Below, piece by piece: positions 7,612 to 15,653 of a stretch of DNA of 64,000 nucleotides. The stretch comes from an uncultured Prevotellaceae bacterium (GTDB lineage: Bacteria; Bacteroidota; Bacteroidia; Bacteroidales; Bacteroidaceae). The notes beneath the pieces are model-generated. The model had not been told where the DNA came from, searched no databases, and worked only from the letters and a program-made list of their open reading frames with translations. Position 1 is the stretch's first letter. Each line of letters starts with the position of its first letter. The translations under genes and the position numbers were made by a program. The stretch is from contig ONJJ01000020.1 in the NCBI GenBank assembly GCA_900318115.1, positions 20,629-84,628 on the forward strand, in the 5' to 3' direction.

Positions 7612-10600
7612 ATGGCAATCTTCTTTTTCCGCACCCCTGGCAAGAGCATTATCGCCACTCAAGTGGACCATCAGCTCAACCAAGAAGAAATCGACAAACT
7701 CTGTTGGCTCTACGGCAACGCCACACTCATTGACGCCCCGGCCCTGGAAGGAAACTTCGTGGGGCCACGCCGCGAAATGATCACCCCATGGAGCACCAAC
7801 GCCGTGGAAATCACCCAGAACATGGCTCTCTGCGGCATCACACGTATAGAGGAATACTTCGCCGTCGAAAGCGATGAGCCCGACTACGACCCCATGCTCC
7901 AGCGCCTCTACAAGGGATTAGACCAAGACATCTTCACCGTAAACATCCAGCCCGCGCCCATTCAGGTTATCGAGAATCTGGAAGAGTACAACGAACAAGA
8001 GGGATTAGCACTCTCGCCCGAGGAAATAGAATACCTCCACAAGGTCGAAGGACAGCTCGGCCGCAAGCTGACAGACTCTGAGGTCTTTGGCTTTGCACAA
8101 ATCAACAGCGAGCATTGTCGCCACAAGATTTTCGGCGGCACGTTCATCATCGACGGAGAGGAAATGCCCAGCAGCCTCTTTGCCATGATCAAGAAGACCA
8201 CGCAGGAGAATCCCCACCACATTATTTCCGCCTACAAGGACAACGTAGCCTTTGCCGAAGGACCTGTCGTTGAACAGTTTGCGCCCGCAGACCACTCCAC
8301 CAGCGACTATTTCATCATAAAGAATATCGAGAGTGTCATTAGCCTCAAGGCCGAAACCCACAACTTCCCCACGACCGTGGAACCCTTCAACGGCGCCAGC
8401 ACAGGCACCGGCGGTGAGATCCGCGACCGTATGGGTGGCGGCACGGGTTCGTGGCCCATTGCCGGAACGGCCGTGTACATGACCAGCTATCCCCGGAATG
8501 CAGAAAGTCGCGAATGGGAACGCCTCTTGCCTGTGCGTCAATGGCTTTATCAGACGCCGGAGCAGATCCTTATCAAAGCCTCCAACGGTGCCAGCGACTT
8601 CGGCAACAAATTCGGGCAGCCGCTCATCACCGGCTCCGTGCTCACCTTCGAACACGAGGAGAATGGCGAACAGTACGGCTACGACAAAGTTATCATGCTG
8701 GCTGGCGGAGTGGGCTACGGCACCAAGCGCGATTGCCTGAAGGGCACTCCCGCCAAAGGCAACAAGATTGTGGTCGTGGGCGGTGACAACTACCGCATCG
8801 GTCTCGGTGGAGGCTCGGTCTCCAGCGTTGACACGGGTCGCTACAGCAGCGGTATCGAACTCAATGCCGTACAGCGTGCCAACCCGGAGATGCAGAAGCG
8901 TGCCAATAACCTCGTGCGCGCCCTGTGCGAAGAAGAGGTGAACCCCGTCGTGAGCATACACGACCATGGCTCGGCAGGTCATGTCAACTGCCTCAGCGAG
9001 CTGGTCGAGGATTGTGGCGGACTCATCGACATGACCAAGCTACCCATCGGCGACCCCACCCTCTCCAGCAAGGAAATCATTGCCAACGAGAGTCAGGAAC
9101 GCATGGGACTGCTCATCCAGGAAGAGCATCTTGATCACGTTCGTGCCATTGCCGAGCGCGAGCGCGCTCCGCTCTATGTTGTCGGCGAGACCACGGGTGA
9201 TGCTCACTTCGCTTTTGAGCAAGGTGATGGCGTACGCCCGTTCGACCTCGATGTTGCACAGATGTTCGGCCACTCGCCAAAGACGGTGATGGTGGACGAG
9301 ACCGTGGATCGTCGATACGAGGACGTGGCCACCGAGAGTAATCCTTCACTCACGACGCTTCAGTCATCATTAGAGAAAGTCCTCTCCCTCGAAGCCGTGG
9401 CTTGTAAGGACTGGCTGACGAACAAGGTGGACCGCAGCGTCACGGGCAAGGTCGCTCGCCAGCAGTGTCAGGGTCAGGTTCAGCTGCCCCTCTCGGACTG
9501 CGGCGTGGTCGCCCTTGACTACCGTGGTCGCAAAGGCATAGCCACAGCGCTCGGCCATGCCCCCCAGGCGGGTCTTGCCAATCCCGCTGCCGGTTCTGTT
9601 CTCTCTGTCGCCGAGAGCCTGACCAACCTAGTCTGGGCGCCACTCAGCGAAGGTCTCGACAGCGTCAGTCTCAGCGCCAACTGGATGTGGCCCTGCCGTT
9701 CTCAGAAGGGTGAAGATGCCCGTCTCTACCACGCCGTCGAAGCGCTCTCGGACTTCTGTTGCGCTCTGGAAATCAACGTTCCCACGGGCAAGGACAGCCT
9801 CTCCATGACCCAGAAATACCCCGATGGCAGCAAGATTATCGCTCCGGGCACCGTCATTGTATCGTCCGGCGGTGAGGTCAGCGACATCCGCAAGGTCGTC
9901 AGTCCCGTGTTGGCCGACGAGCCCAAGTCTGCCCTCTACCACATCGACTTCTCCTTTGACGAGCTGCGCCTGGGCGGTAGCGCCTTTGCACAGGTTCATG
10001 GCAAGGTAGGCTCCGATGTTCATACCTGCACCAACCCCGAATACTTCCGCGATGCCTTCGATGCCGTGCAGGAATGTGTGCGCAAGGAACTGCTGTTGGC
10101 AGGTCACGACATCAGCGCCGGCGGTCTCATCACCTGCCTGCTGGAGATGTGCTTTGCCAACACCCATGGCGGCATGAAGATCAACCTCGTCAACTTTGAA
10201 TCCAACGACATCCAGAAGATTCTCTTCGCCGAGAATCCCGGGGTGGTCGTTCAGGTCAGCACCAAGGACGAAGCCGAGTTCAAGGAACTCATGGACGAAG
10301 CTGGCGTGGGTTATATATATATAGGTACGCCCGCGCGCGAACGCAGCTTACGAATCCGCAAGGGTGACTTCGAGGAGACGCTGGACATCGACCGACTCCG
10401 CGATATCTGGTACCGTCCCTCCTACCTTCTCGACCGTCGTCAGAGCATGAACGGCTGTGCCGAAGCTCGCTACGAGAACTACAAGCACCAGCCCATCGAC
10501 ATCCGTCTGCCTCGCCACTTCACCGGAAAGCTCTCCCAATACGACCTCAACCCCGACCGCTGGAAGGAAGCCCCCCAAAGCACCTCCAAGGGTGCCCCCC

Positions 10601-11415
10601 AAATTGAAAACACCCAGAAGGGAGGTTCGCTCTGCAGCGATGGTATCGCTGCCCCCCGCCCCCACGCCGCCATCATCCGTGAGAAAGGCACCAACGGCGA
10701 ACGCGAAATGGCCTATTGCCTCTACCTCGCCGGCTTCGAGGTGAAGGATGTCATGATGACCGACCTCATCACAGGTCGCGAGACGTTGGACGACATCCAG
10801 ATGATTGTCTTCTGCGGTGGATTCTCTAACTCCGATGTCCTTGGCTCCGCCAAAGGCTGGGCTGGCGCCTTCCTCTACAATCCCAAGGCCAAGGCTACCC
10901 TCGACCGCTTCTACGCTCGCCCCGACACCCTATCGCTCGGCATCTGCAACGGTTGCCAGCTGATGGTGGAACTGAACCTGCTCGGCCTTACAGGCGAGGA
11001 AAAGATGTTGCACAACGACAGCCACAAGTTCGAGTCCGCCTACCTCGGCCTGACCATCCCCGAAAACAAGAGTGTCCTCTTCGGTTCCCTCTCTGGCAGC
11101 AAGCTCGGCATCTGGGTGGCTCACGGCGAAGGCAAGTTCCACCTGCCGCAACCCGAAAAGGCCTACAACGTCGTGGCCAAGTACAGCTACGACCAATATC
11201 CCGCCAACCCCAACGGCTCCGACTACAGCGTAGCTGGCCTTTGCTCTGCCGACGGTCGCCATCTGGCAATGATGCCACACCTCGAGCGTGCCATCTTCCC
11301 ATGGCAGTGCGCCTGGTACCCTGCCGACCACCGCATGGATGAGGTCACGCCCTGGATTGAAGCATTCGTGAATGCACGTAAATGGTGCGAGGAGCACAGA
11401 ACAAACATTGGATGA
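7612..11415 (+). CDS. purL: Phosphoribosylformylglycinamidine synthase (fused PurL)
   Basis: Converts FGAR, glutamine and ATP to FGAM in purine synthesis. The 1267 residues show the single-chain layout: an N-terminal PurS-like domain, two AIR-synthase-like halves (SLKAETHNFPTTVEPFNGASTGTGGEIRD is the signature segment, in shorter form ETHNFPT...GTGGEIRD), and a C-terminal class I glutaminase with GICNGCQ (Cys1112) and a late HGEGKF motif. Between the synthetase and glutaminase parts, residues about 986-1018 form a Pro/Ser/Gly-rich linker that I believe is absent from relatives, which run almost directly into HAAIIREKGTNGEREM. Its DNA (10567-10665) is cytosine-tract rich, unlike its surroundings. 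The stop overlaps the next start as ATGA. Confidence 0.96.
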   Translation: MAIFFFRTPGKSIIATQVDHQLNQEEIDKLCWLYGNATLIDAPALEGNFVGPRREMITPWSTNAVEITQNMALCGITRIEEYFAVESDEPDYDPMLQRLYKGLDQDIFTVNIQPAPIQVIENLEEYNEQEGLALSPEEIEYLHKVEGQLGRKLTDSEVFGFAQINSEHCRHKIFGGTFIIDGEEMPSSLFAMIKKTTQENPHHIISAYKDNVAFAEGPVVEQFAPADHSTSDYFIIKNIESVISLKAETHNFPTTVEPFNGASTGTGGEIRDRMGGGTGSWPIAGTAVYMTSYPRNAESREWERLLPVRQWLYQTPEQILIKASNGASDFGNKFGQPLITGSVLTFEHEENGEQYGYDKVIMLAGGVGYGTKRDCLKGTPAKGNKIVVVGGDNYRIGLGGGSVSSVDTGRYSSGIELNAVQRANPEMQKRANNLVRALCEEEVNPVVSIHDHGSAGHVNCLSELVEDCGGLIDMTKLPIGDPTLSSKEIIANESQERMGLLIQEEHLDHVRAIAERERAPLYVVGETTGDAHFAFEQGDGVRPFDLDVAQMFGHSPKTVMVDETVDRRYEDVATESNPSLTTLQSSLEKVLSLEAVACKDWLTNKVDRSVTGKVARQQCQGQVQLPLSDCGVVALDYRGRKGIATALGHAPQAGLANPAAGSVLSVAESLTNLVWAPLSEGLDSVSLSANWMWPCRSQKGEDARLYHAVEALSDFCCALEINVPTGKDSLSMTQKYPDGSKIIAPGTVIVSSGGEVSDIRKVVSPVLADEPKSALYHIDFSFDELRLGGSAFAQVHGKVGSDVHTCTNPEYFRDAFDAVQECVRKELLLAGHDISAGGLITCLLEMCFANTHGGMKINLVNFESNDIQKILFAENPGVVVQVSTKDEAEFKELMDEAGVGYIYIGTPARERSLRIRKGDFEETLDIDRLRDIWYRPSYLLDRRQSMNGCAEARYENYKHQPIDIRLPRHFTGKLSQYDLNPDRWKEAPQSTSKGAPQIENTQKGGSLCSDGIAAPRPHAAIIREKGTNGEREMAYCLYLAGFEVKDVMMTDLITGRETLDDIQMIVFCGGFSNSDVLGSAKGWAGAFLYNPKAKATLDRFYARPDTLSLGICNGCQLMVELNLLGLTGEEKMLHNDSHKFESAYLGLTIPENKSVLFGSLSGSKLGIWVAHGEGKFHLPQPEKAYNVVAKYSYDQYPANPNGSDYSVAGLCSADGRHLAMMPHLERAIFPWQCAWYPADHRMDEVTPWIEAFVNARKWCEEHRTNIG
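10567..10665 (+). repeat. C-tract insertion encoding the PurL linker
   Basis: About 100 in-frame bases with CCCCCC runs (10571, 10595, 10652) and a small hairpin CAGCGAT-ggt-ATCGCTG (10636-10652). It encodes the APQ/KGG/APRP linker before the glutaminase domain. Style resembles the palindromic elements elsewhere in the window but the core differs, so it may be another repeat class. Confidence 0.45.
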
Positions 11416-12161
11416 TACCCAGTAACGAACAAATAGATACATCGCACCAGCCCCTCCCCTCTCTGACGGGTAGCGAAGGTCGTAGCGGATTGACTGAATG
11501 TCAATCCGCCCTGAGCGACCAAAGCAGCGCTCGGCCCAAAGAGACGCTTGACACTTCAAGAACTCCTCTGCCGAGGACGGACGAGGTTGAGGGTTGGTCT
11601 CTCTTCCGGACCTTCTTCCACATTGGCCTCTTCACCATCGGCGGCGGATATGCCATGATTCCGCTGATTGAGGCCAAGGTGGTGGACGAGAAGCAATGGA
11701 TCAGCCGTGAGGACTTGTTGGACCTGATGGCTGTGGCACAATCCTGCCCCGGCATCTTTGCCGTGAACATTGCCATCTTCATTGGCTACAAGATACGAGG
11801 CACCTGGGGAGCACTGGCATCCACCCTGGGGTGCATTCTGCCTTCGTTCCTCATCATCCTGGCTATAGCCCTCTTCTTCCGTCAGTTCCAGGACAATCCT
11901 TGGGTAGCCCGTGCGTTCCGCGGCATACGCCCCTGCGTCGTAGCTCTCATCGCTGCTCCCACCTTCAAGATGGCCAAGACCGCCAAGATCGGCTGGACAA
12001 ATGTCTGGATTCCAGTCCTTGGAGCCTTCCTCATCTGGATGTTCGGTGTATCCCCCATCTGGATTATCGTTACCGCCGGACTCGGCGGATACCTCTATGG
12101 ACTGGTCGTGGAAAGTCCTCAATCGGCCCCTGAGAAGGAGAACCCGTCCGATAATTCCTAA
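11412..12161 (+). CDS. Chromate transporter, CHR family, first half-size subunit
   Basis: The CHR signature FFHIGLFTIGGGYAMIPLIE is followed by KQWISREDLLDLMAVAQSCPG and several membrane helices to about residue 230; one half-CHR domain of about 180 residues. The neighbour downstream is the second half, and in Bacteroidetes such pairs form the functional unit. The ATG at 11412 overlaps the purL stop (ATGA), favouring it over 11382. The first 56 residues before the CHR domain are low-complexity (PLPSLTGSEGR...) and encoded by a palindromic repeat, so they are unlikely to matter for transport. Anion specificity cannot be proven; annotated chromate transporters often lack tested function. Confidence 0.85.
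   Translation: MIPSNEQIDTSHQPLPSLTGSEGRSGLTECQSALSDQSSARPKETLDTSRTPLPRTDEVEGWSLFRTFFHIGLFTIGGGYAMIPLIEAKVVDEKQWISREDLLDLMAVAQSCPGIFAVNIAIFIGYKIRGTWGALASTLGCILPSFLIILAIALFFRQFQDNPWVARAFRGIRPCVVALIAAPTFKMAKTAKIGWTNVWIPVLGAFLIWMFGVSPIWIIVTAGLGGYLYGLVVESPQSAPEKENPSDNS
11449..11605 (+). repeat. Palindromic coding element in the chromate transporter N-terminus
   Basis: Starts with CCCCTCCCCTCTCTGACGGG and contains a hairpin CGGATTGAC-tgaat-GTCAATCCG (11486-11508). It also has the stretch GCTCGGCCCAAAGAGACGCTT (11530-11550 region), which recurs almost unchanged between the two-component genes near 57384. Read in frame as about 50 low-complexity residues. Confidence 0.65.
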
Positions 12162-12175
12162 ACATTCAAATCGCC

Positions 12176-12213
12176 TCTACTCCTCCCCCTTGGGGGAGGC
12201 AGGGAGGGGGCTT
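12176..12213. repeat. Palindromic element between the chromate transporter genes
   Basis: CCTCCCCCTTGGGGGAGG (12182-12199), then AGGGAGGGGGC. Intergenic member of the GC-rich palindrome family, directly before the second transporter start. Confidence 0.7.
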
Positions 12214-12220
12214 CCTTTCT

Positions 12221-12793
12221 ATGATATACCTCCAACTCTTCTACACCTTCTTCCTCATCGGTCTATTCGGATTCGGTGGAGGCTACGCGATGATCTCCAT
12301 GATTCAGGGTGAGGTTGTCACCAACCATCATTGGATGACGATGGGTGAGTTCACGGATATTGTGGCCGTATCACAGATGACGCCCGGCCCCATCGGCATC
12401 AACTCCGCCACCTATGTGGGCTACACCGCCATCGTCAATGCGGGCGGCCCCCATTGGATGGGCATCCTCGGCTCCGTCACGGCCACCTTTGCCGTCGTCC
12501 TGCCATCGTTCATCCTCATGCTGCTGATTTCCAAGTTTCTGATGAAGTACAAGAATCATCCAGCCGTCGAGCATGTCTTCTTGGGGTTGCGCCCGGCCGT
12601 TGTGGGCCTGCTTGCAGCAGCAGTTCTGCTGTTGTTGACTCCCGAGAACTTCTCCACGCCATCGGAATCCCCGTGGCAGTTCTGGATCAGTGTTGCAATC
12701 TTCGTCTTCACGCTCATCGCCTGTCAGGTGTACAAGCTCAACCCTATCCGCACTCTGTTATTCTGCGCTATTGCCGGCATCCTTCTATTTTAG
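12221..12793 (+). CDS. Chromate transporter, CHR family, second half-size subunit
   Basis: Complete half-CHR domain of 190 residues: the signature FFLIGLFGFGGGYAMISMIQ, then MTMGEFTDIVAVSQMTPGPIGINSATYVGY and about five further hydrophobic helices. Partner of the preceding gene, 59 bp upstream; the gap is filled by a palindromic repeat. Together they should form a heteromeric inner-membrane anion transporter. No chromate-response regulator is nearby, and the cluster sits behind purL, so a housekeeping role is as likely as metal resistance. Confidence 0.87.
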   Translation: MIYLQLFYTFFLIGLFGFGGGYAMISMIQGEVVTNHHWMTMGEFTDIVAVSQMTPGPIGINSATYVGYTAIVNAGGPHWMGILGSVTATFAVVLPSFILMLLISKFLMKYKNHPAVEHVFLGLRPAVVGLLAAAVLLLLTPENFSTPSESPWQFWISVAIFVFTLIACQVYKLNPIRTLLFCAIAGILLF

Positions 12794-12799
12794 TAAGAA

Positions 12800-14704
12800 T
12801 CACTTTTTACTTTCTTTAGGGATTGCCAGGCGGCACGCTCCCCTCAGGGCGACATCGTAGGTGGGCCATCCCCTCCTCCGTGCCTCCGTCTCCAAGGCGG
12901 CGCGTTGCCAGCTGGGCAGGCTGGCATCCAGCACCACCAACTTCGGAAAGAACACTTCCGCCACCTCCTCCAGGCTTCCTCCCCTGAATCCCCTCGTAAT
13001 CCACAACACATCCACCGCCGAGGAAGCAGTTTTTCCCGCTGAAGAAGGGGCAGCATCCAGCGCCAAGGAAGCGGAAGCAGTTTTTCCCGCCGAGGAAGCA
13101 GTTTTTCCCGCTGAGGAAGCAGTTTTTCCCGCTGAGGAAGTGTGGGCAGCGGTTTTCCCGCTGCCTTCTTCTTTTCCCCCATCCAGCATCACCGCCGTCA
13201 TCCCCATAGCGGCCACCGCCTTCCTCCCCCCGAGCACCACGGGCTCCGCCGTCAGGCGCCTCTTCCAGAAGCTGTTGGCGATATACACCATTCCCGAATC
13301 TGCCCGCTCCGGCTGGGGCATCAGCAGCCAGCTCTGCTCCGGCGAGGCGATGAGGTGCAGGGCCGGACAACGCCAGTTGTTGTACACCACCAACTGCGGC
13401 ACCGCCTTCCGGCTCCAGAAATCCGGGATGACTGCCCCCGGCAACTGAGTCTCCACGTGCATCACCCACAGCTGAGCACCCACCAACCATCCTACGCCTT
13501 TTGCCATCCAGGCAGCACCTGCCGTCCACACCAGCCCCGTAACCATCACAGCCATAGCACCATAGACCAGCACCGTCGTCAACGGCACCAGCACGATGCT
13601 GAACAGCGCGCCGTACAACGGATATTGGTGGAAATACAGCAGCACCAACGGCCACGTGAACAGCTGCGCACACACCGACACCGCCAACAGCTTCAGAGGC
13701 CAAAGCAGACGGTAGCGGTCCAGACGAAACAGAACGAAGCGCCAGCGGGCATAGCACCACTTGACGAAAGGTTGATAACCAAACAAGATACCGGCCACCG
13801 CCAGACACGACAGCTGGGCACCGACATCAAAAAGGTACACCGGGCGCACCAGCAACATCAGCAGCACCGTGGCCAGCAGCACATTGGCACCCTGCCGCCG
13901 CCGATGCACACAGGACAGCAGCACCAGCAACGAGGTCATCAGCGACGCCCTCACCAACGACGGCGGCAAGCCAGCCACGAAAGCATAGCCCCAGATGAAG
14001 GCCACGACAAGCAGTGACAGCGGCCACCGCCAGCGAGAATAGGTCAGACGAGTGGTCAGCAACATGACAAAGACACCCACGATGATGCCTAAATGCAATC
14101 CTGACAGGGCCAGCAGGTGGCTGGCGCCGGCCGCAGCATAGAGGTCCCGGGTGTCCCGGGACAAACGGGAGCGGTCGCCTAAGGAGATGGCGGCCACGAC
14201 AGCAAGCTGCTGCTCCGTCAGTCCCGATGCGCGCAGACTCCTGAGCAGCCGTTCGCGCACTCGCAAGGCAGCGTTTCTGAGATAGGGCTCTCCCGCCTTG
14301 TCCTTCCACGCAACACGCTCCTCCCCCACCTGAGCCTCGGGCGCACTCACCCATCGCCACCGCCGATAGTCGAACTCATCGGGATTGCCGCGATTCACGG
14401 GCGGCCGCTCCATGCTACCCCATGCCGTCTGCACCCCGCCGGCATAGGCGGCATACCTGGCGAATCCCACGATGGCAAAGAACAAGGCCACCAATGCCAT
14501 GAACAGAGGCCTGCCGACAAAGATCGAACGATCCGCCTGCCAGCGATGCGCCAGCCATGCCGCCAGGGCTATCAACGCAGCAGAGCCCCAGAGGCAGGCC
14601 CCCAACCAAGGAGGCACAGCCACTGAGGCTCTGTAGAACAAGGCATCGGCCGCAACGATTCCCGCCACAAGCGATGCTGAGAGCAAGATCACCGGGCGCT
14701 GCAT
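12800..14704 (-). CDS. ComEC/Rec2-family DNA-uptake channel protein
   Basis: A polytopic membrane protein of 634 residues. The N-terminus holds two to three helices and a DUF4131-like segment. The competence domain follows (QLAVVAAISLGDRSRLSRDTRDLYAAAGASHLLALSGLHLG is the ComEC signature, ending SHLLALSGLHLG) with about eight more helices to residue 420. The C-terminal part corresponds to the soluble domain but is short and carries seven-residue repeats (SSAGKTA) at about 520-560, encoded by 21-bp repeats. In transformable bacteria ComEC moves single-stranded DNA across the inner membrane; in many Bacteroidetes its role is untested. Follows rpe on the same strand. Confidence 0.88.
   Translation of the reverse strand: MQRPVILLSASLVAGIVAADALFYRASVAVPPWLGACLWGSAALIALAAWLAHRWQADRSIFVGRPLFMALVALFFAIVGFARYAAYAGGVQTAWGSMERPPVNRGNPDEFDYRRWRWVSAPEAQVGEERVAWKDKAGEPYLRNAALRVRERLLRSLRASGLTEQQLAVVAAISLGDRSRLSRDTRDLYAAAGASHLLALSGLHLGIIVGVFVMLLTTRLTYSRWRWPLSLLVVAFIWGYAFVAGLPPSLVRASLMTSLLVLLSCVHRRRQGANVLLATVLLMLLVRPVYLFDVGAQLSCLAVAGILFGYQPFVKWCYARWRFVLFRLDRYRLLWPLKLLAVSVCAQLFTWPLVLLYFHQYPLYGALFSIVLVPLTTVLVYGAMAVMVTGLVWTAGAAWMAKGVGWLVGAQLWVMHVETQLPGAVIPDFWSRKAVPQLVVYNNWRCPALHLIASPEQSWLLMPQPERADSGMVYIANSFWKRRLTAEPVVLGGRKAVAAMGMTAVMLDGGKEEGSGKTAAHTSSAGKTASSAGKTASSAGKTASASLALDAAPSSAGKTASSAVDVLWITRGFRGGSLEEVAEVFFPKLVVLDASLPSWQRAALETEARRRGWPTYDVALRGACRLAIPKESKK
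13021..13160 (-). repeat. 21-bp tandem repeats inside comEC
   Basis: The unit is GAGGAAGCAGTTTTTCCCGCT on the plus strand, encoding SAGKTAS-type heptads on the minus strand. At least three adjacent near-perfect copies lie at 13079-13138, with diverged copies on both sides. Confidence 0.85.
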
Positions 14705-14738
14705 GAGCTATGAGTGAGGTGAATGATGTACTATCCTG

Positions 14739-15398
14739 CTAAGCATTATCGATGATACATTTCAACTCATGCACCTCGGCCACAGGATCTTCCTTGCCGA
14801 AGAGGGCGCTGCCGGCGACATAGACATCCACGCCGGCCTGGGCCAGCAACGGTGCCGTCCGGCGGTTGACGCCGCCATCGACTTCGATGAGGGCATGAGC
14901 GCCCGTGCGATTGATCATCTCGCGCAGGCGTCGCACCTTGTCGAGGCTGTGTTCGATGAACTTCTGGGCGCCGAAGCCCGGGTTGACGGTCATCAGCATC
15001 ACCACATCCAGGTCGCCGATGATGTCCTCGAGGGTGGAGATGGGCGTGGCCGGATTCAGCGTCACGGCGGCTTTCATGCCCGCCTCGTGGATCTGCTGCA
15101 CGGTGCGATGCAGGTGTACGCAGGCCTCCTGATGCACGTTCATGACGGCTGCCCCGAGGTCACGCACCTGGCTGATGAATTTCTCCGGTTGCACAATCAT
15201 CAGGTGCACATCCAGCGGCTTGTCCGTCAGGCGTGCCACATGCTCCAGCACGGGAAAGCCGAAGGAGATGTTCGGCACGAACACGCCGTCCATCACATCC
15301 AGGTGCAGCCAGTCGGCCTCAGAGCGGTTGAACCACTCCATTTCGGCACGCAGGTTACTGAAATCTGCGGCCAGAAGAGAAGGTGCAATCAGATTCAT
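14739..15398 (-). CDS. rpe: Ribulose-phosphate 3-epimerase
   Basis: Interconverts ribulose 5-phosphate and xylulose 5-phosphate. TIM-barrel landmarks are in order: IAPSLLAADFSNL, WLHLDVMDGVFVPNISFG (metal-binding His and Asp), PLDVHLMI, VMLMTVNPGFGAQKFIE (phosphate loop) and LIEVDGGVN. Length 219 aa is standard. comEC follows 34 bp downstream on the same strand. A 47-codon ORF overlaps its start by ATGA. Confidence 0.96.
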   Translation of the reverse strand: MNLIAPSLLAADFSNLRAEMEWFNRSEADWLHLDVMDGVFVPNISFGFPVLEHVARLTDKPLDVHLMIVQPEKFISQVRDLGAAVMNVHQEACVHLHRTVQQIHEAGMKAAVTLNPATPISTLEDIIGDLDVVMLMTVNPGFGAQKFIEHSLDKVRRLREMINRTGAHALIEVDGGVNRRTAPLLAQAGVDVYVAGSALFGKEDPVAEVHELKCIIDNA

Positions 15399-15538
15399 GA
15401 CGGACGGTACGCGCGGGCGCGGGCGCGAATCTTATTAAGGATAGAAGTTCGGGGTGAAGCAGTCCAACCAAGGGCTGCGAGCTGATCTTCATAAGTCATA
15501 GGCGTCAGCTGGACCTCGATGAGTAGCGGTTGCTCCAT
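15395..15538 (-). CDS. Small hypothetical ORF overlapping rpe
   Basis: 47 codons starting MEQPLLIEVQLTPMTYEDQL and ending RARARAYRPS. The stop TGA overlaps the rpe ATG as ATGA, the arrangement used for translational coupling in this genome. The last ten codons cover a GC-alternating tract (15406-15430), which explains the RARARA run. I do not recognise it. It could be a genuine coupled leader peptide or a chance ORF. Confidence 0.3.
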   Translation of the reverse strand: MEQPLLIEVQLTPMTYEDQLAALGWTASPRTSILNKIRARARAYRPS

Positions 15539-15602
15539 AGGCAGTTATTTTTAGCTGTTCAACTATATAACGCGCACACTCGCCTGTTTATTGTGCAACG
15601 GG

Positions 15603-15632
15603 CAAAAAAAAGGGACGCAATGTTGCGTCCCT
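15603..15632 (-). terminator. Terminator of the left SusCD-peptidase operon
   Basis: The perfect 10-bp stem AGGGACGCAA/TTGCGTCCCT (15611-15620, 15623-15632) is followed on the minus strand by eight T residues. Confidence 0.9.
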
Positions 15633-15653
15633 CTATAATTTGTCACAGATGCT

